Shown piece by piece: positions 33,724 through 41,679 of a stretch of 64,000 bases of DNA. Within the stretch, counting starts at the first letter, position 1; the number at the start of each line of letters is the position of its first letter. This DNA is from Roseitranquillus sp963749675. Lineage in GTDB: Bacteria; Pseudomonadota; Alphaproteobacteria; Rhodobacterales; Rhodobacteraceae. The notes below the pieces were generated by a model. It did no database searches, was not told where the DNA came from, and saw nothing but the letters and a program-made list of their open reading frames with translations. The DNA is taken from NCBI GenBank assembly GCA_963749675.1, contig CAVVNT010000006.1:59776-123775 (forward strand), given 5' to 3'. The position numbers and the translations under genes were made by a program.

Positions 33724-33949
33724 GCCATGCCTCCGCGATCTTGTGGCGGCGATCATCCACCATGTGGGCGAGGTGACGCAAGGTTTTCGCGTCCAAGCCC
33801 GCAGAGCGCGCGAGTTCGGCGGGTGGTCCGAGCCAGAACTTCGCTTCTGCGCCGCCTTTCGAGACGTGAACGTGCGGCGGCTCGCGGGGGTCGCCTTCGT
33901 TGGAGTAGAAGAAGAAGCGGAAACCGTCCTGACGAAAGACGGTCGGCAC
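33707..33949 (-). CDS. DUF4160 family protein
   Basis: An 80-residue protein starting MPTVFRQDGFRFFFYSNEGD, then PREPPHVHVSKGGAEAKFWL. It has the conserved P-x-H-V-H-V motif of DUF4160, a family regularly found next to DUF2442 and suspected to be the toxin-like partner. It begins with GTG one base after the lepA stop (TGA-C-GTG), so it is very likely translated by coupling to lepA. Confidence 0.88.
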   Translation of the reverse strand: MPTVFRQDGFRFFFYSNEGDPREPPHVHVSKGGAEAKFWLGPPAELARSAGLDAKTLRHLAHMVDDRRHKIAEAWHVHFG

Positions 33950-33950
33950 G

Positions 33951-35753
33951 TCAGGAGTCCATCTTCAGGGCGTTGATGAACGCCTCCTGGGGGATCTCGA
34001 CCTTGCCGAACTGGCGCATGCGCTTCTTACCGGCCTTCTGCTTCTCCAGGAGCTTCTTCTTTCGGGTGACGTCGCCGCCGTAGCACTTGGCGGTGACGTC
34101 CTTGCGCATGGCCGACAGGGTCTCGCGGGCGATGACGCGGCCGCCGATGGCCGCCTGGATCGGGATCTTGAACATGTGGCGCGGGATCAGCTCCTTGAGC
34201 TTCTCGCACATCTGGCGGCCGCGGCCCTCGGCCCGGTCGCGGTGGACCATCATCGAGAGCGCGTCGACCGGTTCGTCGTTGACGAGGATCTGCATCTTGA
34301 CGAGCGCGTCCTCGCGGTAGCCGATCATCTGGTAGTCGAAGCTGGCGTAGCCCTTGGTCACCGACTTCAGGCGGTCGTAGAAGTCGAACACCACCTCGTT
34401 CAGCGGCAGGTCGTAGACGACCATGGCGCGGGCGCCCGCATAGGTGAGGTCGAGTTGGATGCCGCGCCGCTCCTGGCAGAGCTTGAGGACGTCGCCCAGG
34501 TACTCGTCGGGGACGAGGATGGTGGCCTTGATGCGCGGCTCCTCGATATGGTCGACGTGGGTGAGGTCGGGCATGTCGGCGGGGTTGTGCAGTTCCTGCA
34601 CGTCGCCGCCCCTCATGTGGATGCGGTAGACCACCGAGGGGGCGGTGGTGATGAGCTCGATGTCGTACTCCCGCTCGAGCCGGTCGCGGACGACCTCAAG
34701 GTGGAGGAGGCCGAGGAAGCCGCAGCGGAAGCCGAAGCCGAGGGCGGCGGACGTCTCCATCTCGTAGGTGAAGGAGGCGTCGTTGAGGGCGAGCTTCTCG
34801 ATCGCCTCGCGCAGATCCTCGAAGTCGGCGGCGTCGACCGGGAAGAGGCCGCAGAAGACGACGGGGATCGAGGGCTTGAAGCCCGGCAGCGGCTGGGCGC
34901 ACTGGCGGCGCTCATGCGTGATGGTGTCGCCGACGCGGGTGTCGCGGACCTGCTTGATCGAGGCGTTGAGGTAGCCGATCTCGCCGGGACCGAGGGTTTC
35001 GACGGCGGTCATCGCGGGGCGGTAGACGCCGACGTCGTCGACGTCGTAGGTGCCGCCGGTCTTCATCATGCGGATGCGGTCGCCCTTGCGGAGGGTGCCG
35101 TCGATGATGCGGACGATGCAGATGACGCCGAGATACTGGTCGTACTTGCTGTCGACGAGCATGGCCTTCAGCGGGGCTTGCGCGTCGCCCTCCTTCGGCG
35201 GTGGCAGGCGGGTGACGATGGCCTCGAGCACGTCGGGGATGCCCTGGCCGGTCTTGGCGGAGATCTCGACGGCGTCCTGCGCCTCGATGCCGATGACGTC
35301 CTCGATCTGCTCCTTGACGCGGGCGGGCTCGGAGGCGGGGAGGTCGATCTTGTTGAGGACGGGGACGATCTCGTGGTCGGCCTCGATGGCGGTGTAGACG
35401 TTGGCGAGTGTCTGAGCCTCGACCCCTTGGGTGGCGTCCACCACGAGCAGGCTGCCCTCGACGGCCTGCATCGAGCGGGAAACTTCGTAGCCGAAGTCGA
35501 CGTGGCCGGGGGTGTCGATGAGGTTCAGGACGTAGGTGTGGCCGTCGCGGGCGGGGTACTCGATGCGGACGGTGTTGGCCTTGATGGTGATGCCGCGCTC
35601 GCGCTCGATGTCCATGGAGTCGAGGAGCTGCTCCTGCATGTCGCGCTCGGCCACGGTGCCGGTGAGCTGGATCAGCCGGTCGGCGAGCGTGCTCTTCCCG
35701 TGGTCGATGTGGGCGACGATGGAGAAATTGCGGATGTGCGCGAGGTCGGTCAT
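33951..35753 (-). CDS. lepA: Elongation factor 4 (LepA) GTPase
   Basis: A ribosome-associated translational GTPase that promotes back-translocation or initiation fidelity. It is 600 residues, the normal size, starting MTDLAHIRNFSIVAHIDHGKST (G1 and P-loop) with DTPGHVDFGYEVSRS (G3) and VLNKIDLP (G4). The LepA-specific C-terminus ends KAGKKRMRQFGKVEIPQEAF and INALKMDS. The ATG at 35753 is family-consistent; an upstream extension is not. It is divergent from the Tat-protein gene, and the DUF4160 cassette follows in the same operon. Confidence 0.98.
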   Translation of the reverse strand: MTDLAHIRNFSIVAHIDHGKSTLADRLIQLTGTVAERDMQEQLLDSMDIERERGITIKANTVRIEYPARDGHTYVLNLIDTPGHVDFGYEVSRSMQAVEGSLLVVDATQGVEAQTLANVYTAIEADHEIVPVLNKIDLPASEPARVKEQIEDVIGIEAQDAVEISAKTGQGIPDVLEAIVTRLPPPKEGDAQAPLKAMLVDSKYDQYLGVICIVRIIDGTLRKGDRIRMMKTGGTYDVDDVGVYRPAMTAVETLGPGEIGYLNASIKQVRDTRVGDTITHERRQCAQPLPGFKPSIPVVFCGLFPVDAADFEDLREAIEKLALNDASFTYEMETSAALGFGFRCGFLGLLHLEVVRDRLEREYDIELITTAPSVVYRIHMRGGDVQELHNPADMPDLTHVDHIEEPRIKATILVPDEYLGDVLKLCQERRGIQLDLTYAGARAMVVYDLPLNEVVFDFYDRLKSVTKGYASFDYQMIGYREDALVKMQILVNDEPVDALSMMVHRDRAEGRGRQMCEKLKELIPRHMFKIPIQAAIGGRVIARETLSAMRKDVTAKCYGGDVTRKKKLLEKQKAGKKRMRQFGKVEIPQEAFINALKMDS

Positions 35754-35834
35754 AGGCGGGGATATGACGGGGGCCCGGGGGGCGGTCAATGGCGGGCCGC
35801 CGTCGCAGGCGGACGGCGGACAATCGATCACCCT

Positions 35835-35863
35835 TTGACAGGTGAGAAGCCTGCGCCTATTAC
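35835..35863 (+). promoter_or_regulatory. Strong sigma-70-type promoter for the Tat-protein/PiuC unit
   Basis: A perfect -35 TTGACA (35835-35840) is followed after 17 bp by the -10-like TATTAC (35858-35863). It lies 31 bp upstream of the ATG at 35894 and is followed at once by a palindrome. Confidence 0.65.
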
Positions 35864-35881
35864 CCGAGTGAATAACTCGGG
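35863..35881 (+). promoter_or_regulatory. Palindromic operator overlapping the transcription start
   Basis: CCCGAGT (35863-35869) and ACTCGGG (35875-35881) are perfect inverted copies around GAATA. The palindrome starts at the last base of the -10 element and covers the expected +1, a classic repressor position. In RNA it would also form a 7-bp hairpin just before the GGAAAGG ribosome site. The downstream PiuC-like gene suggests an iron-responsive regulator, which is inference. Confidence 0.6.
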
Positions 35882-35893
35882 AAAGGACAGATC

Positions 35894-36661
35894 ATGGACG
35901 ACGCCCGCATGCGCACGCCGAGATTGGTCGTGCCGCGACGAGACGTGGTGGCCGGCATCGCAGTGACGGCCGGGGCGGCGGTTGTCGCGCCGCAGCTCGC
36001 GCTGGCGCAGGGAGAGGGCGAAGGCGGCGAGGGCGCGGTGGCGGAACAGTCGGGGACGGCGGCGCTCCTGACCGCCCTTGGGCTGGTCGAAGGCCACCTG
36101 ATGGCCGGCACCGAAACCTACGGCAAGGGCGAGGTCGAGATGGCGACCACGCACATGAAGCACCCCGGCGACGAGATCTACACCGACCTCGAGCCGATGC
36201 TGGATCGCTACGGCGCGCCGGGCTTTGCGGACGAATTGCAGGCGCTGGCGGACGCGGTCGAAGGCGGGGCGCACGCGGCCGAGGTCGAGGCTGCCCGCGA
36301 CGCGGTCCGGGAGAAGATCGCCGCCGCGCGGGCCGCCGTCGCCGCGACGCAGTACGAGCGCGTGAAGTCGATCGAGGACCTGCTGAGGACCGCCGCCGAC
36401 GAGTACGCGCTCGGCATCGTCGATGGCGAGGTGCATAACCTGCACGAGTACCAGGACGCATGGGGCTTCGTTCAGGTGGCGAAGGACGAGGCATCCAAGC
36501 TCGATGTACCCGAAGGCGTCGGCGCGGCGATCGCCGAGGCCATGGCCCCTGTCGACGCGCTGTTCCCGGCGATCGTGCCGGAAGGCCGCGTCGACGGTCA
36601 GTCGGAGGTCCTCTACGGCGCCGCCGCGCGGGTCGAGCTCGCCGGCCTGCAACTGAGGTAG
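35894..36661 (+). CDS. Tat-exported alpha-helical protein, 255 aa
   Basis: The N-terminus has a twin-arginine signal (VPRRDVVAGIAVTAGAAVVA then LALA before QGEGEG). The mature part is helical, with VEGHLMAGTETYGKGEVEMA and THMKHPGDEIYTDLEPMLDR, rich in histidine and acidic residues. I do not recognise a characterised family. It ends 5 bp before the PiuC-like gene and shares its promoter with the palindromic operator, suggesting a role in metal (iron) handling in the periplasm. GGGAAAGGACAG is a good ribosome site. Confidence 0.7.
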   Translation: MDDARMRTPRLVVPRRDVVAGIAVTAGAAVVAPQLALAQGEGEGGEGAVAEQSGTAALLTALGLVEGHLMAGTETYGKGEVEMATTHMKHPGDEIYTDLEPMLDRYGAPGFADELQALADAVEGGAHAAEVEAARDAVREKIAAARAAVAATQYERVKSIEDLLRTAADEYALGIVDGEVHNLHEYQDAWGFVQVAKDEASKLDVPEGVGAAIAEAMAPVDALFPAIVPEGRVDGQSEVLYGAAARVELAGLQLR

Positions 36662-36666
36662 GCGCG

Positions 36667-37323
36667 GTGTTTCACCTCATCGGCGGGCTTTTCGACGACC
36701 ACGAGCTCGTCGCGCTTCGCGAGGCCGCAGCCGCGCTGCAGTTCGAGGATGGGCGGAGGACGGCAGGCGCCCTCGCCCGCCAGGTCAAGCACAATGCGCA
36801 GGCGGCGGCGTCGCCGGCGCGAGACGCGGTGCTGGCGAAGGTGGGGGATGCGCTGATGCGGCACGACGCGGTTCGCGCGGCGGCGCGGCCGAAACGCATC
36901 GCGCGCATGCTGGTCTCGCGCTACTCCGGTGGGCAGACCTACGGCAGTCATGTCGACGACGCCCTGATGGACGGCGCGCGGACGGACCTGTCGTTCACGC
37001 TGTTTCTGTCGGAGCCCGAGAGCTATTCGGGCGGGGCGCTGCTGGTCGACGACCGGGTCGAGGAGCGCGGCTTTCGCCTGCGGGCGGGCGAGGCGATCCT
37101 GTACCCGTCGGACGCCCTCCACCGGGTCCAGCCGGTCACGGACGGCACCCGCCTGGCTGTCGTCGGCTGGATCACCAGCTGGGTCCGCGATCCGGCGCAG
37201 CGCGAGATTCTGTTCGACCTCGACCACGTCATCTCCGCGATGGCCGGCCGCGAGGGCGCGGAAGCCGACCTCGCGCGGCTGGCGCGAACCCGCGCCAATC
37301 TCATTCGGATGTGGGCGGCCTAG
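36667..37323 (+). CDS. PiuC/YbiX-type Fe(II)/2-oxoglutarate dioxygenase
   Basis: A 218-residue PKHD-type hydroxylase of the PiuC family, known from iron-uptake loci. The iron ligands are in YGSHVDDALMDGARTDLSFT (H-x-D) and YPSDALHRVQPVTDGTRLAV, whose H is the second histidine. The 2-oxoglutarate-binding arginine is expected in DGTRLAVVGWI. The GTG at 36667 fits the family start FHLIGGLFDD. Its spacing of 5 bp from the Tat-protein gene indicates one transcript. Confidence 0.92.
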   Translation: MFHLIGGLFDDHELVALREAAAALQFEDGRRTAGALARQVKHNAQAAASPARDAVLAKVGDALMRHDAVRAAARPKRIARMLVSRYSGGQTYGSHVDDALMDGARTDLSFTLFLSEPESYSGGALLVDDRVEERGFRLRAGEAILYPSDALHRVQPVTDGTRLAVVGWITSWVRDPAQREILFDLDHVISAMAGREGAEADLARLARTRANLIRMWAA

Positions 37324-37401
37324 CGGCGGAGCGGCCTGAGGGCGACGCGGCGCGGTCGCTTGCGGTGAAGCGATGCGTGGCCGGGCGGGACGGGTTCCGC
37401 C

Positions 37402-37674
37402 TCAGTCCCGCGCGTCCTGCGTCGTCTCGACCTGGATGCGGGTGACGACACGGCGATCGCCGTCCTGCACCCAGTTGATCGTCACCTTGTCGCCGCTGCG
37501 CACGCTGCGCGTCGGAGTTGATTCCGGCACCTCGTAACGCTGCCCGCGCAGCGAGAGCACGCGCTCGGACCGGTTGTAGGAGACGGTGCCGGTCGCGACA
37601 TTTCCGGCGGCCGGCGGCGCGGCGCACGCCGCGACGAACAGCAACAGGACGATGGAGAGGACGAAGTGGCGCAT
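37402..37674 (-). CDS. DUF1344-like lipoprotein A
   Basis: A 90-residue lipoprotein: MRHFVLSIVLLLFVAAC with lipobox VAAC, then a small beta domain (TGTVSYNRSERVLSLRGQRY; EVPESTPTRSVRSGDKVTIN) resembling DUF1344. It is homologous to the next lipoprotein upstream at 37786-38055, so the two arose by tandem duplication. Function unknown. Confidence 0.72.
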   Translation of the reverse strand: MRHFVLSIVLLLFVAACAAPPAAGNVATGTVSYNRSERVLSLRGQRYEVPESTPTRSVRSGDKVTINWVQDGDRRVVTRIQVETTQDARD

Positions 37675-37785
37675 GGTCTGGCCTCCATGAAAGAATTGGG
37701 GCGGCGTCGTGGACGACGTTACTTGCGAGACGCCCGGCGCTCGCCCACGATTGACCGGAATAGGAAATCAGGTCTTCGCACGCGG

Positions 37786-38055
37786 TCATATCCCGAAGAG
37801 GAAACGCCGCTTGGTTATGGTGAGCCGGGTGACGACCTTCCGGTCGTCCTGCGGTTCCCAGTAGAGGTCCACCTCGTCGCCGCTCCTCAGGCCGACGACG
37901 GGCAGGCTCTCCGGCACGAAGTAGAGCTCTCCACCGAGTGTCAGCTGCCGACTGTCGCTGTTCCAGTTGACGGGACCGAATTCATGAAAGGCTTCGTTCG
38001 AAGGGAAGCCGCACGAGGCGATCGCCAGGAACGCGACCAAAGAGACGATACGCAC
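37786..38055 (-). CDS. DUF1344-like lipoprotein B
   Basis: An 89-residue lipoprotein: MRIVSLVAFLAIASC with lipobox IASC, then VNWNSDSRQLTLGGELYFVP and LRSGDEVDLYWEPQDDRKVV. It aligns with lipoprotein A over the pattern S-R-x-L-x-L-x-G-x-x-Y-x-V-P-E-S and S-G-D-x-V. The gap between the two genes is 111 bp. Function unknown. Confidence 0.72.
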   Translation of the reverse strand: MRIVSLVAFLAIASCGFPSNEAFHEFGPVNWNSDSRQLTLGGELYFVPESLPVVGLRSGDEVDLYWEPQDDRKVVTRLTITKRRFLFGI

Positions 38056-38251
38056 CGCTGAGCCTCCAATCTTGTCTGTCGTCCAGATTATTCCGCGCGG
38101 GGCAGAAGTCGATGACGTCAGACGACGCAGGTGCGCTGTGCCGGTTCGCCCCGCAGGAAAATTAGAAATTGCGGCGCGCCGGCCGATTTGGCATGATTAT
38201 GTCGCATAGAAGAGTGCGGGAAACGCACGACGGGCAGTGAAAGGAAAACTC

Positions 38252-38554
38252 ATGCGATATCATGCGATCGCGATGCTGGTGGCGTTGGCCACCGCCGGGG
38301 CGGCTCATGCAGGCACGATCGAACGGGCCTGTCTCGGTTCGGACCGGCCCAAGTCGCGGGCGCTCTGCGGATGCATCCAGCAGGCCGCGGACGTGACGCT
38401 CAATGGCCAGGAACAGCGGATGGCGGCCCGGTTCTTTGCCGATCCGCACCGGGCGCAGCAGGTGCGGCAGTCCGACCGCGCCCGCGACGAGCAGTTCTGG
38501 TCACGCTACAAGCGGTTCGGCGCCACGGCCGAGGCCTATTGCCGGCGGAGCTGA
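38252..38554 (+). CDS. Small secreted protein of unknown function
   Basis: A 100-residue product: a signal peptide MRYHAIAMLVALATAGAAHA, then a cysteine-containing helical domain IERACLGSDRPKSRALCGCI and AMAARFFADPHRAQQV-like helices. Rhodobacterales homologues are often labelled 'arginine transporter' automatically; I see nothing to support transport. The ATG at 38252, with AAAGGA upstream, is preferred over the GTG at 38237. The sirtuin gene follows after 7 bp. Confidence 0.75.
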   Translation: MRYHAIAMLVALATAGAAHAGTIERACLGSDRPKSRALCGCIQQAADVTLNGQEQRMAARFFADPHRAQQVRQSDRARDEQFWSRYKRFGATAEAYCRRS

Positions 38555-38561
38555 CGCGCGG

Positions 38562-39251
38562 TTGGGCCGGCTCGTCGTCCTGACGGGGGCCGGTCTTTCG
38601 GCCGAAAGCGGTCTCGGCACCTTCCGCGACCAGGGCGGCCTGTGGGAACGTTTCGACCTGTCGAAGGTCGCGACGCCGGAGGGTTTCGCCGAAGATCCGG
38701 GCCGCGTGCTGGACTTCTACGCGATGCGGCTGGAAACGGCGCGGACGGCACGACCGAACCCGGCGCACGAGGCGTTGGCTCGCCTGTCGCAGGCGCATCC
38801 CTCCACCACCCTCGTGACGCAGAACGTCGACGGTCTGCTGGAGCGGGCCGGTGCGGATGGTGTCCTGCACATGCACGGTCTGCTGGAGCGGGCACGGTGC
38901 GCCCGGTGCGGCCACTGTTGGCCGGCCGAACGCTATGCCACCGACGTGCCCTGCCCCGCGTGCGCCGCCCTCACGATCCGCCCCGACGTCGTCTGGTTCG
39001 GGGAGATGCCCGAGCACATGGACGAGATCGGCGACAGGCTGGCCCAGGCGGAGGAGTTCGTGGCGATCGGAACCTCGGGTAGCGTGTGGCCGGCGGCCGG
39101 GTTCGTCGCCGAGGCGAAGGCGGCGGGGGCGCGGACGCTCGAGATCAATCTCGCCCCATCCGACATCGCGCACGAATTCGATGCCGGACGCTACGGCCCG
39201 GCAAGCGCGATAGTGCCCACCTGGGTCGATGAGGTCCTGTCGGCCGGCTAG
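38562..39251 (+). CDS. cobB: NAD-dependent protein deacylase (sirtuin, CobB type)
   Basis: Removes acyl groups from lysines using NAD+. Motifs are VVLTGAGLSAESGLGTFRDQ, TQNVDGLLERAG, VLHMHG with the catalytic histidine, the zinc site CARCGHCW...CPAC, and RPDVVWFGEMPEHM. It is 229 residues from a TTG start seven bases after the preceding stop; no ATG or GTG is available in frame at the right place. It may act on acyl-CoA synthetases such as PrpE, whose C-terminal lysine motif is present in this window. That link is inference from known sirtuin substrates. Confidence 0.93.
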   Translation: MGRLVVLTGAGLSAESGLGTFRDQGGLWERFDLSKVATPEGFAEDPGRVLDFYAMRLETARTARPNPAHEALARLSQAHPSTTLVTQNVDGLLERAGADGVLHMHGLLERARCARCGHCWPAERYATDVPCPACAALTIRPDVVWFGEMPEHMDEIGDRLAQAEEFVAIGTSGSVWPAAGFVAEAKAAGARTLEINLAPSDIAHEFDAGRYGPASAIVPTWVDEVLSAG

Positions 39252-39272
39252 ACGCGGGCGATGGCCACAGAC

Positions 39273-39301
39273 GAAAACGGCGCCCCCAGGGACGCCGCCG
39301 T
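39273..39301 (-). terminator. Rho-independent terminator of rpmB
   Basis: Read on the minus strand, ACGGCG...CGCCGT form a GC-rich stem with an inner GTCCC/GGGG pairing, followed by TTTTCGT (39277 down to 39271). It lies about 33 bp after the rpmB stop. Confidence 0.6.
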
Positions 39302-39333
39302 GAACTGCCGCCGTGGCGGAAGCGATGGATGCG

Positions 39334-39621
39334 TCAGGCCGCGGCCAGCGCCTTCTCGACATCGCGCTTGATCTTGACCGCCTTCTCCGAAAGCTCGCTC
39401 TCGCGCGCGGCGAGGAGGTAGCCGTCGAGGCCCCCGCGGTGATCGACCGTGCGCAGCGCCGAAGACGACACCCGCAGCTTGAAGGTGCGGCCCAGCGCCT
39501 CCGACATCAGCGAGACGTCGTTGAGGTTCGGCAAGAAGCGGCGACGGGTCTTGTTGTGGGCATGGCTGACGTTGTTGCCGACCATCGGGCCCTTTCCGGA
39601 AAGTTCGCAGCGGCGCGACAT
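39334..39621 (-). CDS. rpmB: 50S ribosomal protein L28
   Basis: A 95-residue L28 protein: MSRRCELSGKGPMVGNNVSH then AHNKTRRRFLPNLNDVSLMS. It has the conserved SGKGP and SHAHNKTRR signature and an alphaproteobacterial length. A Rho-independent terminator follows. It is transcribed on its own between the sirtuin gene and meaB. Confidence 0.97.
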   Translation of the reverse strand: MSRRCELSGKGPMVGNNVSHAHNKTRRRFLPNLNDVSLMSEALGRTFKLRVSSSALRTVDHRGGLDGYLLAARESELSEKAVKIKRDVEKALAAA

Positions 39622-39764
39622 CGTTCTGGTCCTCTTGTCCTTGGTTCGCCGGCACGTCTCGGCGACAACGCAAAAGGGCAGGCGCGGCGTCCTGCCCGGA
39701 AATCATTGGGAGGCGGATAAGCGCCGCGCGGCGGGCGCGTCAAGATCCTATGGCAGCGTTTTCG

Positions 39765-40773
39765 TCACCCAGCGCGTCCGACGAATTCCGCAGCCGCGGC
39801 CGCCGGGGAGGCCTCGCCGCGCGCGACGGCGTCGGCGAGGTCGCGACATCCGCGCGCGCCGCGGCAGGGTCCGACGCGACGCGGGCGAGGATCAGGCGGC
39901 GCACTTCCTCGCGGAACCAGTCGAGGCGCTGCCCGGCGCGGCGGCGCGCCCAATGGCCGTGTCTCGCGCCGCCAGTCGGCGAGGGCCTCCATCCGCTGCC
40001 ACGCCTCCTCGAGCCAGCCGCCGCTCAGCGCGGAGACGGTGAGCGCGGCGGGAATTCCCTCCGGATCGCCGTCCCGGCGCCGCAGCAGGCGCAGCGCGCC
40101 GGCGTAGTCGGCGCGCGTGCGCTCGGCCGCGGCGCGCAGGTCGCCGTCGGCCTTGTTGACGAGGATCAGGTCGGCGGCCTCCATGATGCCGCGCTTGACC
40201 CCCTGCAGCTCGTCGCCGCCGCCCGGCGCCATCAGCAGCACGAAGAGGTCGGACATGCCGGCGACCAGCGTCTCGGACTGGCCGACGCCGACGGTCTCGA
40301 TCAGCACGACGTCGAAGCCCGCCGCCTCGCAGAGCGCCACCGCCTCGCGCGTGCGCCGCGCGACGCCGCCGAGTTCCGCCTGGGCGGGCGACGGGCGGAT
40401 GAAGGCGCGGGGGTCGCGCGCGAGCTCGCCCATCCGGGTCTTGTCGCCGAGGATCGAGCCGCCGGAGCGGGAGGAGGACGGATCGACCGCGAGCACGGCC
40501 AGCCGCTTGCCCTGCCCCGTCAGCATCAGCCCGAACGCCTCGATGAAGGTCGACTTGCCGACGCCCGGCGTGCCGGACAGCCCGATCCTCAGCGCCTCCC
40601 GCTCGTGCCCGAGCGCGTCGAGCAGGCGCGCGGCGTCGGCGCGGTGGTCGAGGCGGCCGCTCTCGATCAGCGTGATGCGCGCGCGACAGCGCGCGCCGGT
40701 CGCCGCGGGCCACGCCGCGCGCGAGCTCCTCGATCGATCCGCCCCGCCTGCTGGTCACGCCATCGTCATCCAT
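39765..40773 (-). CDS. meaB: MeaB/ArgK GTPase for methylmalonyl-CoA mutase, three frame breaks
   Basis: A G3E-family P-loop GTPase that loads and protects adenosylcobalamin on methylmalonyl-CoA mutase. The protein is readable across frames. MDDDGVTSRRGGSIEELARG comes first, then after a one-base insertion near 40679 ITLIESGRL and LSGTPGVGKSTFIEAFGLML. The main body is VDPSSSRSGGSILGDKTRM, ETVGVGQSE and LVNKADGDL. A segment RLDWFREEVRRLILARVASD follows in a third frame, between indels near 39956 and 39844, and the end is DLADAVARGEASPAAAAAEF. Conserved protein sequence persists on both sides of each break, which suggests sequence error. It supports a propionyl-CoA/methylmalonyl-CoA pathway with prpE. 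Confidence 0.85.
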
Positions 40774-40847
40774 CGCGCGGCTGTCATGCCCTCGGGCCGC
40801 CGGCTATGTCTAGGCCGGTCGATCCGCTGCAATGTCCGAGGTTCCCG

Positions 40848-41543
40848 ATGCGGCTCCTGCTCGTCCTGCTTCTGCTCGCCCCGGCCATGGCCGCCGCCGA
40901 GACGACTCGCGCCACGTTCGACATCTACGTCAGCGGCCTCCGCGCCGGCGTGATCTCGGTCTCGGGCGAGGAGCGCGGAGGCAGGTACGCGGCTGCCGGA
41001 CGCCTCGAGGCGGTCGGCGTCGTCGGCGCGTTCCGCAAGGTCCGCTACGATGCCGAGGTGCGGGGCGGCGTCTCCGGCGTCGACTTCCGGCCGGAGCGCT
41101 ACGCCGAGACGTTCCTGAACCGCGGCGAGCGCGAGCAAAAGTCGATCGCCTACCGCGGCGGCGTGCCGCGCCTGACCAGCGACGAGGATCGCGACACGGA
41201 AGACCTTGATCCCGCGACGCAGGGCGGAACGGTCGACCCGCTGACCGGGATCTGGGGGCTGCTGCGGGACGTCTCCGGCGACCAGGCCTGCCGCTTTCGC
41301 GCCGATCTCTTCGACGGCGCGCGCCGCAGCCGGCTTGCGCTCGGCGCCCCGCGGCGCTCGGCCGACCGCATCAGCTGCGACGGCGAGTACCGCAGGATCG
41401 CCGGCTACGATGCCGAGACGCTTGCCGAGAAGGCGCGCTTTCCGTTCCGCGTGACCTACCGGCCGGCCGGCGGCGGCAGGTGGCAGGTCGAGCGGATCGA
41501 CATGGACACCATCTTCGGCCGCGGCGCGATGGTCCGCCGCTGA
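40848..41543 (+). CDS. Secreted DUF3108 protein
   Basis: A 231-residue exported protein starting with signal peptide MRLLLVLLLLAPAMAAAE. A beta-rich DUF3108 domain follows (RATFDIYVSGLRAGVISVSG; YDAEVRGGVSGVDFRPERYA; VDPLTGIWGLLRDV). The family resembles lipoprotein-localisation (LolA/LolB-like) folds, but function is unknown. The open frame continues upstream to 39750, but only the part from 40848 is protein-like. Confidence 0.85.
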   Translation: MRLLLVLLLLAPAMAAAETTRATFDIYVSGLRAGVISVSGEERGGRYAAAGRLEAVGVVGAFRKVRYDAEVRGGVSGVDFRPERYAETFLNRGEREQKSIAYRGGVPRLTSDEDRDTEDLDPATQGGTVDPLTGIWGLLRDVSGDQACRFRADLFDGARRSRLALGAPRRSADRISCDGEYRRIAGYDAETLAEKARFPFRVTYRPAGGGRWQVERIDMDTIFGRGAMVRR

Positions 41544-41679
41544 CGGGCCACCGCCCGGCGCGATGACGGTCGCGTTCGCGCGGCGGGGCCTCGATGGCCC
41601 TGCCGCGCGACCCCCGGCTTGCCTTCGGCGCGACGGCAGGCGATGTCGGCGCACGCGGTCCTTCGGTGTTCTCCGACCC

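Noticed and set aside
34176..35966. A 596-codon plus-strand frame opposite lepA, very rich in Val, Asp, Glu and His
   Set aside because: The composition mirrors the complementary lepA codons; LepA is certain on the other strand.
38237..38554. Arginine transporter
   Set aside because: This common label for homologues has no support: the product is a 100-residue secreted protein without transporter helices or a binding-protein fold.
39750..40847. N-terminal extension of the DUF3108 protein antisense to meaB
   Set aside because: The stretch is low-complexity and antisense to MeaB sequence; the signal peptide begins at 40848.
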